In this document: in pieces, positions 15,659 through 24,275 of the stretch | Numbering within the stretch: position 1 is the stretch's first letter | How the letters are laid out: every line of letters begins with the position of its first letter | From: a bacterium | GTDB lineage: Bacteria > Bacteroidota > Rhodothermia > Rhodothermales > UBA10348 | Length of the DNA: 36,148 nt | Assembly: GCA_013204185.1 (NCBI GenBank) | Contig: JABMOI010000146.1 | Coordinates: 1 to 36,148 of the forward strand | Direction of reading: 5' to 3' | Notes under the pieces: generated by a model | Told to the model about the DNA's origin: nothing | The model's input: the letters and a program-made list of their open reading frames with translations, nothing else | Databases searched by the model: none | Translations under genes and position numbers: made by a program

Positions 15659-16765
15659 ATGATCGATACGCAAGACATTTTGTCGGTACTCAAACACGTT
15701 GTTGAGCCGTCGTCGGGACGAGATATTGTTCGTCTTTCTTGGATTCGGAACCTGAAGGTTTCCGATGATACCATCTCATTCATGTTGCTCCTCGGCGATC
15801 CCACCTTGCCTTTTGCCGGGGTGGTGAAATCTGAATGCGAGAAGGCGCTTCGTGCTGCCTACCCGACTGTTCGCTTGTCGATAGAGCAAGACAGCCCCAT
15901 GATTGGCTTGGGTGATGATTTCAAGATTGATGGGAAGGCGGTTGCTGATGGCCCTGGCTCTGGCGTCACAAATATCATTGCTGTTGCCTCAGGAAAGGGC
16001 GGCGTTGGTAAAAGCACAGTGGCAACCAATTTGGCTGTAACCCTTGCAGCACAAGGATATAGTGTAGGTTTGGCTGATGTCGATATCTACGGACCTTCCA
16101 TTCCTACCATGTTTGGATTGGAGACGGCCAAGCCACGAGTTAGCCCCGAACGCAAGATTATTCCGTTGGAGAAGTACGGTGTTAAATTACTTTCCATGGG
16201 CTTTTTAGTGGACCCGGAAAAAGCGGTTATTTGGCGTGGTCCCATGGTAACGAGCGCCGTCAAGCAGTTTCTTTCAGATACCCAATGGGGAGACTTAGAC
16301 TTTTTGTTGTTGGACCTTCCCCCTGGAACCGGTGATATCCAGCTGACCATTGTACAGACCGTTCCTTTGAACGGAGCGGTCATTGTTTCGACGCCTCAGC
16401 GCGTTGCGCTGGCCGATGCCCGGAAGGGAATCGGAATGTTCGATCAGGTTAACGTTCCGGTGCTAGGCGTCGTTGAGAACATGGCGTACTTTTCGCCGCC
16501 GGAGCTTCCAGAGAAACGCTACTATTTGTTTGGAAAGGGTGGTGCTAGAGCGCTGGCTGAGGAGCTGGATGTTCACTTCCTGGGAGAAATACCTCTCGTG
16601 GAGGCGATTCGCACCAACGGCGATGAAGGAACGCCCGTTGTAACAGATCCATCCCAAGAGTCGACTAAAGTCTTTAATAAGGTCGCTTTAGATTTAGTGG
16701 CGCAAGTAGAGCTGCGCAATGCTGTTCGAGACGCGACGCAGAAAATTGATATTTTACATCGATAA
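15659..16765 (+). CDS. mrp: Mrp/NBP35 family P-loop ATPase (Fe-S cluster carrier)
   Basis: The 368-residue protein has an N-terminal MIP18 (DUF59) domain (about 5-85) followed by an Mrp ATPase. The deviant Walker A is SGKGGVGKST (111-120), with DVDIYGPSIPTMFG (140-153), IWRGPM (191-196) and DLPPGTGDIQLT (219-230). Mrp/ApbC proteins bind and transfer Fe-S clusters with ATP. The CxxC pair normally found after VENM is absent: here the stretch is VENMAYFSPPELPEKRYYLFG, with no Cys. From memory, this variant occurs across Bacteroidota, so it is lineage-typical rather than a broken gene. Start choice: ATG 15659; a TTG at 15647 would add four residues. The NifU-like gene follows after 58 bases, supporting a shared Fe-S role. 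Confidence 0.93.
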   Translation: MIDTQDILSVLKHVVEPSSGRDIVRLSWIRNLKVSDDTISFMLLLGDPTLPFAGVVKSECEKALRAAYPTVRLSIEQDSPMIGLGDDFKIDGKAVADGPGSGVTNIIAVASGKGGVGKSTVATNLAVTLAAQGYSVGLADVDIYGPSIPTMFGLETAKPRVSPERKIIPLEKYGVKLLSMGFLVDPEKAVIWRGPMVTSAVKQFLSDTQWGDLDFLLLDLPPGTGDIQLTIVQTVPLNGAVIVSTPQRVALADARKGIGMFDQVNVPVLGVVENMAYFSPPELPEKRYYLFGKGGARALAEELDVHFLGEIPLVEAIRTNGDEGTPVVTDPSQESTKVFNKVALDLVAQVELRNAVRDATQKIDILHR

Positions 16766-16823
16766 TGTGCTTTGAACTATCCTTGATGGATAGAGTAGAA
16801 ACGCCCAAATCCAATCCCATTGT

Positions 16824-17093
16824 ATGAACGACACGCTCATGATGCCTCACGTAGACGACCAAGCCATTCGAGTCCAGGTTGAAGCCGCTCTCGATACGCT
16901 CCGCCCTTATTTAGAGGCTGATGGCGGCTCGGTTCGATTAGTTGATATTACTCGCGATATGGTCGTCGAGTTAGAACTATTGGGAGCGTGCGAAACCTGT
17001 CCGATGAGCTCGATGACGCTTCGGGCAGGAATTGAGCAAGCAGTAAAACGGTCCGTCCCCCAGATTGTCCGGGTCGAAGCGGTAAATATCTAA
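16824..17093 (+). CDS. NifU-like C-terminal-domain Fe-S scaffold protein
   Basis: The 89-residue protein consists of one NifU C-terminal domain. LDTLRPYLEADGGSVRLVDI (24-43) is the typical helix-strand entry, and GACETCPMSS (54-63) carries the CxxC cluster ligands Cys56 and Cys59. Such small Nfu proteins assemble or carry [4Fe-4S] clusters, probably as a dimer with the cluster shared between subunits. Adjacent to mrp, and followed by a strong terminator hairpin at 17137-17170, it is likely the last gene of the run that starts at 10402 or at a later internal promoter. Confidence 0.95.
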   Translation: MNDTLMMPHVDDQAIRVQVEAALDTLRPYLEADGGSVRLVDITRDMVVELELLGACETCPMSSMTLRAGIEQAVKRSVPQIVRVEAVNI

Positions 17094-17136
17094 CCTCGAT
17101 TTTGGCGTTGGATTTATCCGTGTTTGATTAGAATGA

Positions 17137-17170
17137 AGAAGGGCTCCGCGCGAATGCGCGGAGCCCTTCT
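17137..17170. terminator. Rho-independent-type terminator, probably bidirectional
   Basis: A perfect 15-bp stem pairs AGAAGGGCTCCGCGC (17137-17151) with GCGCGGAGCCCTTCT (17156-17170) around a GAAT loop. It sits between convergent genes, 43 bases after the NifU-like stop and 48 bases before the M28 peptidase stop. The downstream T-run on the plus strand is weak (CTTATATA), so efficiency is uncertain, but position and stability support a terminator for both strands. Confidence 0.85.
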
Positions 17171-17218
17171 CTTATATACTAAAGCTGTTCACGGCTATTG
17201 ACCACGAAACGCAAGCCT

Positions 17219-18982
17219 CTAGTTGAATCCTTCGCCGGATACAACAGGAGCTGTGTCTTGATTTGCAACCTGCCAAGCCGTTCCAAAGATGACCTGAGCG
17301 ATGCGCGCCATGCGTTCGTAGCCAATTTTTTCAGGCTCGTCGTCCACGCCATGGTAATCTTCGTGCGTTCCGGTAAAGAAGAAAATGAACGGAATGTTGT
17401 GCTTGCCAAAATTCCAGTGGTCACTTCTACGGTAGAACTGATTTGGATCGTCTTTCGAGTTAAACCGCTCGTTAAGGTCCAATTTAGTCCCGATTTCCTG
17501 ATTTACACGAATGTTGATGTCGTGCAATTCTTGCGATACCAAGTTTGACCCGATGATGTATACATAGTCCGAGTTAGGTCCCGTGTGCGTCGGATCAATG
17601 CGTCCAACCATGTCAATATTTAGGTTGGTAACTATTTTTTCGAGGGGAACGAGAGGCTCGCGATCAGTGAAGTAGCTCGATCCTAGCAGGCCTTTTTCCT
17701 CACCCGTTACATTCAGAAATAGAATCGAGCGGCGAGGACCGAATCCGTCAGCTTTCGCTTTCATGAACGCTTCTGCGATCTCGAGTACGGAAACGGTACC
17801 AGAGCCGTCGTCGTCGGCGCCGTTGTTGATGCCGTCGACTGGATCAGGGCGCATTCCGATGTGATCGTAATGCGAGCTAACCACGACAAATTGATCTTTC
17901 AGAGCTGGGTCCGAGCCTTCAATGTATGCGAGAACATTTTCAGAAGAGGTCTCATACGTTTTATTCGCGACCACCGCTCTTACCGGTGTGTCTAGTGCAA
18001 AAACAACAGGTTTCAAAGAACCGTCAATTTCTGACTGTATTTGTTGAACCGTACGGCCAGACGAAGCAATCAATTCGTTCGCAAGGTCAGCAGAGATACT
18101 CAAAACGGTAGGGAAGCGAGCTCTTCTTCCATTGCCTGTGGGAGCATCCAATGACAGGGAGCCTACAGACGTAGGAGCCGTTCCACCGCTCATAGCAGCG
18201 TCGTGAACTGAACCCGTTTGACGAGGAGAAAGATCGCCAACGATGAAGATACCTGCTGGTGCTAGTTCGCCAGTTGGAAGGCCACGTAGCTTGTTGAAAC
18301 GACCCGTAGTCCAGGTTGAAAGTTCGCTTCCGTCAGTTGGTAGCAAACTTGTTTCGGCGTCCTTCATGGGTTCATCAGCCAGAATCATAAGCCATTTGCC
18401 GGCCATATCGACTCCTGCTGCAGTCAATGCAGCGAAATCGTCGTAACCGAGTTTCTCGTCTGTGATGCCATATCCTCCGAAAACGATACTCGCATTCACA
18501 TCGGCTTCGCTTGCTAGAACGGTCATAAATGAGCCGTCCGTAGCTGAGCCGCCATATGTGTGCGATGGCGTGGCGCTGCCTTTTAGGTACAGTTCAGCTT
18601 TATCGAACTGTGAGCCGTAAAGTGAAAATTGTTGCTGATACACAGCCGGAGAACGGGGATTATCTCCTCCGCCAGTTCCTTTTGGTGTGAGTCCCATTTT
18701 GCGGTACTGACCAGAGAGATAGTCTGCCGCCATTTTCTGGCCTCTTGTTGAGGTTTCTCTGCCTTCAAAGAAGTCGGATGCGAAAAAGTACAGGTGAGCT
18801 GCGAGATCCTCGGCAGTAATCGAAGCCTGATATTTGCCAACCAATTCAGGATTTTCAAATGTGGTCGGCGTGTCGCCGGGCGAAGCCAGACCCCGTTGAC
18901 CATCGGTATTTTGGGCATGCGATGAAAAAGCGGTACCAACCGCTAACAGCATGAGCACCAAAAAGGTGTGTTTAAACTTCAT
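17219..18982 (-). CDS. Secreted M28-family zinc metallopeptidase with PA-like insert
   Basis: With the ATG at 18982 the protein has 587 residues and begins with a typical signal peptide (MKFKHTFLVLMLLAVG, then SSHAQ before the likely cleavage site). An ATG 24 bases further up (19006) is possible but puts eight extra polar residues before it. The mature part has a lid/PA-like segment (about 150-335) and an M28 catalytic domain: HYDHIG (371-376; His371 ligand and Asp373), NGADDDGSG (387-395; bridging Asp), TGEEKGLLGS (427-435; catalytic Glu and ligand Glu), NIDMVGR (455-461) and a final ligand His in DYHGVDD (542-548). All di-zinc ligands are in place. It is predicted to be an exported aminopeptidase degrading peptides in the periplasm or outside. 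The DUF58 gene is just upstream on the same strand. Confidence 0.93.
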   Translation of the reverse strand: MKFKHTFLVLMLLAVGTAFSSHAQNTDGQRGLASPGDTPTTFENPELVGKYQASITAEDLAAHLYFFASDFFEGRETSTRGQKMAADYLSGQYRKMGLTPKGTGGGDNPRSPAVYQQQFSLYGSQFDKAELYLKGSATPSHTYGGSATDGSFMTVLASEADVNASIVFGGYGITDEKLGYDDFAALTAAGVDMAGKWLMILADEPMKDAETSLLPTDGSELSTWTTGRFNKLRGLPTGELAPAGIFIVGDLSPRQTGSVHDAAMSGGTAPTSVGSLSLDAPTGNGRRARFPTVLSISADLANELIASSGRTVQQIQSEIDGSLKPVVFALDTPVRAVVANKTYETSSENVLAYIEGSDPALKDQFVVVSSHYDHIGMRPDPVDGINNGADDDGSGTVSVLEIAEAFMKAKADGFGPRRSILFLNVTGEEKGLLGSSYFTDREPLVPLEKIVTNLNIDMVGRIDPTHTGPNSDYVYIIGSNLVSQELHDINIRVNQEIGTKLDLNERFNSKDDPNQFYRRSDHWNFGKHNIPFIFFFTGTHEDYHGVDDEPEKIGYERMARIAQVIFGTAWQVANQDTAPVVSGEGFN

Positions 18983-19027
18983 TTTTATACGATTTCGTTG
19001 AGTCATTTGGTATACGAGGCCTCCATT

Positions 19028-19960
19028 CTAGGTCAGGCGACTTCGCTTGTTTAAGTAGGCCAGCAAGGCCGTGCCGTATGGTTCTGCAGTATCAAGTTCA
19101 ATAAAATCAATGTTCCGTTCTCGGCATTTCTCACGAAATCGAGCCGAGAACCCTTTAACCGCTTCAGCATAGTTTTCGCGCAATTGAGACGGCTGAATAG
19201 ACATTTCTTCTCCAGTTTCCATGTCTACAAACCGCATGGGGACGTCTGGAAACTTAAAATGGCGTTCTGTTTCTGACTCCAATAAGTGGAAGACCAGCAC
19301 TTCGTGTCCTTTATATCTCAAATGCCTTAGCGCATTGAGTAGCTCATCGTGTTCAGAGACGTTTTCAAACAGATCCGTGATAATAACCACTAGAGATCGT
19401 CTGGCAATTCGCTCTGCAACTTCATTTAGAACGGTGGCAGCACTCGTTTTATTCTGACTGTCGGTTGCCTTCGAAATGACTTCGAGCCGCGCAAGTAGCT
19501 GCCTCAAATAGGCTTGAGTACTCTTTGGCGGCATGAGGGTGTGAATCTTTTCATCAAATGCAATCAGTCCCGTTGCATCCCGCTGTTTGGCCATCATAAA
19601 GTGAAGCGCAGCCGAGAGATAAGACCCATACTCCAACTTTGAAAGTCCCGATGAATGCTTATAGCGCATGGAGGAGGAGGTGTCCAGAACGACGTAATGG
19701 CGAAGGTTGGTTTCCTCTTCGTACTGCTTTACATAGTGCCGGTCGGTCTTGCCATATACCTTCCAATCCACGTGCCGAAGCTCGTCTCCGGGATTGTAGG
19801 GGCGATGTTCTGCAAATTCGACGGAAAAACCGTGATACGGACTTTTATGTAGACCGGTTATAAAGCCCTCTACAATGAGCCGGGCCCGCAATTCCATGTT
19901 GGAAAGCTGACCAACAAAAGATGGATCAAGGTACTTTAGGGTAGTAGTTTCTTCGCTCAC
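19028..19960 (-). CDS. DUF58 domain protein (von Willebrand A-like)
   Basis: The 310-residue protein has the DUF58 signature YNPGDELRHVDWKVYGKTD (55-73), followed by YVKQYEEE and a MIDAS-like metal motif VVLDTSSSMRY (90-100). DUF58 proteins are usually encoded with MoxR AAA+ ATPases and are thought to work in protein maturation or envelope functions. No moxR or BatA/B gene is adjacent here, so this is an isolated member. The start is GTG at 19960, where the frame gives MSEETTTLKYLDPSF. It lies 45 bases upstream of the M28 peptidase start, suggesting one transcript. The divergent spacer to pyrR is 139 bases. The function is not known. Confidence 0.9.
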   Translation of the reverse strand: MSEETTTLKYLDPSFVGQLSNMELRARLIVEGFITGLHKSPYHGFSVEFAEHRPYNPGDELRHVDWKVYGKTDRHYVKQYEEETNLRHYVVLDTSSSMRYKHSSGLSKLEYGSYLSAALHFMMAKQRDATGLIAFDEKIHTLMPPKSTQAYLRQLLARLEVISKATDSQNKTSAATVLNEVAERIARRSLVVIITDLFENVSEHDELLNALRHLRYKGHEVLVFHLLESETERHFKFPDVPMRFVDMETGEEMSIQPSQLRENYAEAVKGFSARFREKCRERNIDFIELDTAEPYGTALLAYLNKRSRLT

Positions 19961-20099
19961 CGGCTCGAATTTAAGTCATGATACAGACCACATATACGAC
20001 ACGGATGAAAATCGTTCCTTCTGTTTTTTTCACCATCTTTCCCATTCAATTAATGAGTTTGTTGAAATGAGTTGCTTTAAAAAATCGTAACTTGCGGAC

Positions 20100-20678
20100 A
20101 TGGAGCTAAATGATATCATTAAAGCGCAATTAATGGATGCGCACGACCTCGAGCGCACATTGAATCGCATGGCGCGTCAGATTGTCGAGATGTTTGATCT
20201 CGATGAATCGAAGGCCGCGTCATTTGCTCTGATTGGGATGCAAACTAGAGGCGTTTATCTCGCGGCGCGTATTCGGAAGATTATCAGCGAAGTGGATCGA
20301 GTAGACGTTCCGATGGGGATTTTGGACGCCACGATGTACAGGGACGATTTCAGAATGCGCTTGAAGCAGCCTGTGGTCCGAGAAACTCGGATAGATTTTG
20401 ATATCGATGACCGCGACATCGTATTAGTAGACGATGTGCTGTTTACTGGCCGAACCACTAGAGCAGGACTAGATGCGCTCACTGACTTAGGACGGCCAGC
20501 CTCGGTCCATTTTTTGGTCCTTATTGATCGTGGTCTTAGAGAATTGCCCATCAAGGCAGATTTTGTTGGCCGAAAAGTCCCAACTCTTCCTGGGGAAGAG
20601 GTCCGCGTTCGTTTACACGAAATGGACGATAAAGAAGGCGTCTGGTTGGTAGGACGCTCACCATCACCCACTAATTGA
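20100..20678 (+). CDS. pyrR: PyrR: pyrimidine operon regulator / uracil phosphoribosyltransferase
   Basis: The 192-residue PRTase-fold protein has the PRPP-binding loop [20 protein letters not shown] (107-126), the [10 protein letters not shown] segment (46-55) and the late [20 protein letters not shown] block (143-162) characteristic of PyrR. PyrR binds pyr mRNA in response to UMP in Firmicutes and has uracil phosphoribosyltransferase activity. It is immediately upstream of pyrB, overlapping it as TTGA (20675-20678), which fits pyrimidine control. I saw no convincing PyrR-binding loop or attenuator in the 139-base leader, so regulation by attenuation is not supported here. Confidence 0.95.
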   Translation: MELNDIIKAQLMDAHDLERTLNRMARQIVEMFDLDESKAASFALIGMQTRGVYLAARIRKIISEVDRVDVPMGILDATMYRDDFRMRLKQPVVRETRIDFDIDDRDIVLVDDVLFTGRTTRAGLDALTDLGRPASVHFLVLIDRGLRELPIKADFVGRKVPTLPGEEVRVRLHEMDDKEGVWLVGRSPSPTN

Positions 20679-21661
20679 ACTATCCAGTATTCGTGGAACC
20701 GACAGAAAATCAGATACAAACCGGACTTGATCACCGCCATCTGTTAGGTTTGTCGGACTATTCGTCTCGTGAAATTAGTCTCATTCTAGAAACAGCAAGG
20801 CGCTTTCGTGACGTGTTAGATCGGCCAATTAAGCGTGTCCCAACGCTTAGAGGCATTACGGTTGTTAATCTGTTTTTTGAGTCCTCGACTCGAACCCGTA
20901 TTTCGTTTGAACTAGCTGAAAAACGACTTTCTGCCGACACGGTGAATTTTAGCGCCTCAGGGTCGAGTGTTTCTAAAGGTGAATCGCTCAAAGACACAGC
21001 CCAGAATATTGAGGCAATGAAAATTGATATGGTGGTCATTCGCCATCAATCTCCGGGAGCGCCTAACTTTTTGACGCAGTGCGTGGACGCAGTCGTAATC
21101 AATGCAGGGGATGGAGCTCACGAGCATCCAACACAAGCGTTGCTAGACATGCTTACCATCTCAGATCGGTTTGGTAAGTTGGAGGGCCTGAACGTTTCCA
21201 TAATTGGGGACATCCTGCACAGCCGAGTGGCCCGGTCGAACATCCATGGACTTTTGGCCATGGGCGCGAATGTGACCATTTGTGGCCCCAAACCGTTGCT
21301 TCCAGTGCATTTAGACCGAATGGCTAGTTCCAAAGGGGATCTACGCATCACGCACAAACTGAATGAAGCGCTTGAAGGGTGCGATGTAGCCATGGCCCTT
21401 CGTATTCAGATGGAGCGTCAAGGACAGAGCCTGTTTCCAAGTATTCGGGAGTATCATGATCAATTTGGCATCAGGATGGAGCATTTACATGCCCACAAAG
21501 ACTTAATTGTGATGCATCCCGGTCCTGTTAACCGCGGAGTAGAACTTGCGAGCGATGTAGTAGACCACGAACGCGCGCTTATTTTGAACCAGGTTACCAA
21601 TGGGGTAGCGGTTCGAATGGCGGTTCTGTATTTACTTTCCGGTCAAATAGCCTCCGAATAG
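20675..21661 (+). CDS. pyrB: Aspartate carbamoyltransferase catalytic subunit
   Basis: The enzyme makes N-carbamoyl-L-aspartate from carbamoyl phosphate and aspartate in pyrimidine synthesis. The 328 residues contain [13 protein letters not shown] (67-79, carbamoyl-phosphate loop), the [11 protein letters not shown] loop (98-108), HPTQALLDM (151-159), LHSRVARSN (181-189) and MHPGPVNRG (280-288). The start is TTG at 20675, overlapping the pyrR stop; no ATG is near and the extra N-terminal residues are modest. No pyrI is present. The C-terminal codons and stop fall in a 15-bp tandem repeat whose three copies each carry an in-frame GAA-TAG (21649-21693). Confidence 0.96.
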   Translation: MNYPVFVEPTENQIQTGLDHRHLLGLSDYSSREISLILETARRFRDVLDRPIKRVPTLRGITVVNLFFESSTRTRISFELAEKRLSADTVNFSASGSSVSKGESLKDTAQNIEAMKIDMVVIRHQSPGAPNFLTQCVDAVVINAGDGAHEHPTQALLDMLTISDRFGKLEGLNVSIIGDILHSRVARSNIHGLLAMGANVTICGPKPLLPVHLDRMASSKGDLRITHKLNEALEGCDVAMALRIQMERQGQSLFPSIREYHDQFGIRMEHLHAHKDLIVMHPGPVNRGVELASDVVDHERALILNQVTNGVAVRMAVLYLLSGQIASE

Positions 21662-21693
21662 GTAGTCTCTGAATAGGCAGCCTCCGAATAGGC
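21649..21693 (+). repeat. Three imperfect tandem 15-bp units, each with an in-frame stop, at the end of pyrB
   Basis: The units at 21649-21663, 21664-21678 and 21679-21693 are of the type AGCCTCCGAATAGGC. Copies one and three differ only at the last base; the middle copy has two further changes. In the pyrB frame each ends Ser-Glu-stop, with TAG at 21659-21661, 21674-21676 and 21689-21691. The array lies between pyrB and the HsdR-N-like gene. Confidence 0.93.
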
Positions 21694-21720
21694 AGATTCT
21701 GCCTCCCAACGTACGTTTAT

Positions 21721-22116
21721 GTGAAGGATCCCGTTCGAAACAAGTCAGTGGCTGAAACGCCTGAAGAAGCTGTTCGGCAAGCGGTAATATTGTATTTACA
21801 TAGAGAACGTAACATCCCCACCGGGTTGATGTCAGTTGAGAAAGGTCATGTAAACCGAGGCGATTCAAAACGAGCTGATTTAGTGGTATATGACCGCAAA
21901 GGGGCTCCCTGGATGGTCGTGGAATGCAAAGCACCAAGCATAAAGTTGACGCAAGCAGCTTTAAATCAGGTGGCACGATACAATCAGTTTTATAAGGCGC
22001 CTTATGTTCTGGTCACGAATGGAACGACGCATTATTGCGCGCATGTTCAAGACGAATTGATTACTTTTTTGACTGAACTGCCAACGTGGCCTGATTCGAA
22101 ATCGAACGGAAATTAA
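21721..22116 (+). CDS. Stand-alone HsdR N-terminal-like nuclease-fold protein
   Basis: The 131-residue protein matches the small type I restriction HsdR-N-like proteins common in Bacteroidota. It has TPEEAVRQAVILYL (13-26), KRADLVVYD (50-58, acidic), WMVVECKAP (64-72, the ExK half of a PD-(D/E)xK site) and NQVARYNQFYKAPYVLVTNG (82-101). No hsdM, hsdS or helicase part is near, so it is not a working restriction enzyme. Its cellular role is unknown. The GTG at 21721 is the first usable start, yet the frame stays open back to 21673 and residues just upstream (TYVYV) look like the family's strand before KDPVRNK, so the normal N-terminus of about 30 residues seems shortened. It ends exactly where cysQ begins. 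Confidence 0.85.
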   Translation: MKDPVRNKSVAETPEEAVRQAVILYLHRERNIPTGLMSVEKGHVNRGDSKRADLVVYDRKGAPWMVVECKAPSIKLTQAALNQVARYNQFYKAPYVLVTNGTTHYCAHVQDELITFLTELPTWPDSKSNGN

Positions 22117-23115
22117 ATGTCTTATTACTCTGAGAAAATGATTGCTATGGCCGCCGTTCGGGAGGCCTCTGATCTGTGCATCAATGTTCAACAGAGTTTG
22201 ATGGGGGACTCAATCAGTAAAGCAGATAAAAGTCCCGTAACTATTGCAGACTTTGGAAGTCAGGCACTTGTCTGTTCTAGGATCCGCCGAGCCTATCCTG
22301 GAGATCCCATCATTGCAGAAGAGACTTCAGCCGCTTTGAGAAAGGATGAAAACGATTCTGAACGAAATCAGATGATTCATCAGGTCCGATTGCTGCGACC
22401 TGATGCGTCGGCGGCCGACATCTTAGATTGGATAGACTATGGTGGTCATAAGAAACAGGCGGATCGTTTTTGGACGTTGGACCCCATTGACGGCACGAAA
22501 GGCTTTTTGCGGGGCGATCAATACGCCGTTGCGCTGGCTCTAATCGTAGACGGTGAAGTGGTTGTAGCTGCTTTGGCTTGTCCAAACCTGGTACTCAACT
22601 CTGCTCCAGACTGTATGGGAGTGTTAGCAGTGGCCGTTAAAGGAGAGGGGACTGAACTATATCAATTGGGCAATATGAGCCCGATCGGAAAAGCACAGGT
22701 AAGTTCGACGGCCGAGCCATCGGAAGTGCGTTTTTCTGAATCCGTTGAGTCTGCTCATACGTCTCACTCCGACGCGCAGCGCATTGCAGGTATTCTTGGA
22801 ATTGAAGGCAAGAGTGTTCGACTCGATTCGCAGGCCAAATATGTGGTTGTGGCCGCTGGAGATGCCGAAATTTATATGAGGCTGCCCTCAAGCCGCCGGT
22901 ACGTGGAGAATATTTGGGACCACGCAGGCGGAATGCTAATTGTAGAGGAAGCAGGAGGAAAGGTGACGGATATTAACGGACTCCCTCTTTCATTCACGCA
23001 CGGGTACCTACTTGAATCAAATCAAGGGGTCATTGTATCCAATAGCATTTTACACCAGCCACTGCTGGGCGCCATAAAAAAAGCCGAAATCGGATCAAAG
23101 AAACGCAGCTCGTAA
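22117..23115 (+). CDS. cysQ: 3'(2'),5'-bisphosphate nucleotidase / inositol-phosphatase family (CysQ/HAL2-like)
   Basis: This is a 332-residue member of the lithium-sensitive Mg-dependent phosphatase family. Metal-binding motifs are IIAEET (65-70), FWTLDPIDGTKGF (118-130) and NIWDHAGGM (265-273). The longer insert between the first two motifs (about 72-115) and the HSDAQRIAGILG segment resemble the HAL2/BPNT1 type that removes the 3' phosphate from PAP/PAPS, protecting sulfate metabolism from product inhibition. Other substrates such as inositol monophosphate cannot be excluded. The ATG at 22117 directly follows the TAA of the upstream gene. The last 21 bases overlap the end of the convergent aminotransferase gene. 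Confidence 0.93.
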   Translation: MSYYSEKMIAMAAVREASDLCINVQQSLMGDSISKADKSPVTIADFGSQALVCSRIRRAYPGDPIIAEETSAALRKDENDSERNQMIHQVRLLRPDASAADILDWIDYGGHKKQADRFWTLDPIDGTKGFLRGDQYAVALALIVDGEVVVAALACPNLVLNSAPDCMGVLAVAVKGEGTELYQLGNMSPIGKAQVSSTAEPSEVRFSESVESAHTSHSDAQRIAGILGIEGKSVRLDSQAKYVVVAAGDAEIYMRLPSSRRYVENIWDHAGGMLIVEEAGGKVTDINGLPLSFTHGYLLESNQGVIVSNSILHQPLLGAIKKAEIGSKKRSS

Positions 23116-24267
23116 TCTGCGGCAAGCCTCTTCTAACACGGGGTATTCTTTGGCAAAGCAAAAGCGAAGGCAAGAAGCTCCATCGGCATCCTTATCAAAG
23201 AAAGAGCGTCCGGCTACCGTACCTATTCCAGCACGTTCCACGAGCGTCGTAGAGGCCGCCATATCGTCCTCAAACCCATCGAAGCGGCTCCTGAGTGGAG
23301 AAAAATCCGCTAGCACATAGTAAGATCCTTGGGGCCAAGGGACCAAAAAGCCAATTTCTTCCAATGTGGTGCACATCAAGTCCCGTTTTCGAGCATAGGC
23401 TTCACCCATTTCTGTGAAATAGGAATCGTTCATGTCAAACGCTTCGGCCACGCCGTGTTGAAGTGGAGTGGGTGCACAGATGTAGATCAGATCGGACAGG
23501 AGTCCCATCTTTGAAATAATAGCTTCTGGCCCAACGGCATAGCCTAGTCTCCAACCCGTCATATTATAGGTTTTGGAAAAGCCGGATAGCGTGATCGTGC
23601 GGCTATATGCGCCGGGAATGGAGGCAAGGGAAATGTGCTCTCTACCATCATACAGCATGTATTCGTAAATCTCGTCTGTGATAGCATAAATGTCATGCTT
23701 TTCAAGTAGCCCTGCCACACGCGTGAGTTCAGTTCGTGACCAAACCTTTCCACTCGGATTGCCGGGCGTGTTAACCAAAATGGCTTTGGTTCGTGGTGTG
23801 ATCAGAGATTCAACGTGATCAAAATCTATCTCCCATTCCGGGCCCACTGTTTTCACAAACTTCTGTTTTGACCCCATCACCGAAAGCAGGTTGGCGTGGT
23901 AACCGTAATAAGGCTCGAATACGATGACCTCATCTCCCGGGTTAAGCAGCGTAAACATTGCGGCCACAAACGCCCCGGTAGACCCAACCGTCACCATCAC
24001 TTCGTCAGGCGAAGAAACAGGTATCTTGTTGTACTGCAATGACTTAGTCATTAGCGCTTTTCGAAGTTCTATAATACCGCCGTAATGGGAGTAGATCGAT
24101 TGATCGGCATCAATGGCTGCATGAGCACCTCGCTTGATTGCATCTGGGGTTGGCATATCGCAGATGCCCTGCCCCAGATTAATGCCATCCCGCCCCTGAA
24201 GAAGCAACGTAATAGCTCGAATGTTGCTTTGTTTTAACTCGTTTGTTCTCTCTGCTAGCGGTTTCAT
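23095..24267 (-). CDS. Class I/II PLP-dependent aminotransferase
   Basis: The 390-residue enzyme is of fold type I. It has the substrate segment INLGQGICDMPTPD (29-42), SIYSHYGG (57-64), the cofactor-binding VNTPGNPSGK (165-174), TDEIYEYMLYDG (197-208; Asp198 and Tyr201), the Schiff-base motif SGFSKTYNMTGWRLGY (228-243; Lys232) and a C-terminal LRFCFAKE with the carboxylate-binding Arg. The family includes aspartate, methionine and kynurenine aminotransferases; the exact amino donor cannot be assigned. It starts 8 bases after the tamB stop and is the last gene of the aroB-tamB run. Linkage with aroB loosely fits aromatic amino acid synthesis. It overlaps the convergent cysQ by 21 bases. Confidence 0.94.
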   Translation of the reverse strand: MKPLAERTNELKQSNIRAITLLLQGRDGINLGQGICDMPTPDAIKRGAHAAIDADQSIYSHYGGIIELRKALMTKSLQYNKIPVSSPDEVMVTVGSTGAFVAAMFTLLNPGDEVIVFEPYYGYHANLLSVMGSKQKFVKTVGPEWEIDFDHVESLITPRTKAILVNTPGNPSGKVWSRTELTRVAGLLEKHDIYAITDEIYEYMLYDGREHISLASIPGAYSRTITLSGFSKTYNMTGWRLGYAVGPEAIISKMGLLSDLIYICAPTPLQHGVAEAFDMNDSYFTEMGEAYARKRDLMCTTLEEIGFLVPWPQGSYYVLADFSPLRSRFDGFEDDMAASTTLVERAGIGTVAGRSFFDKDADGASCLRFCFAKEYPVLEEACRRLRAAFL

Positions 24268-24275
24268 GCGGTCCG

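Noticed and set aside
17198-17548. 116-codon plus-strand frame over the end of the M28 peptidase gene
   Set aside because: It is antisense to the conserved catalytic domain and has no recognisable motif, so it is a shadow.
19961-20099. PyrR-responsive attenuator in the pyrR leader
   Set aside because: I could not find a terminator/antiterminator pair or a convincing PyrR-binding loop in these 139 bases.
20255-20740. 161-codon minus-strand frame over pyrR
   Set aside because: The pyrR reading has complete PRTase motifs; the antisense frame is Ser/Arg-rich with no family resemblance.
21721-22116. Type I restriction system
   Set aside because: Only the HsdR N-terminal-like domain is present; there is no helicase, HsdM or HsdS, so this is not a restriction system.
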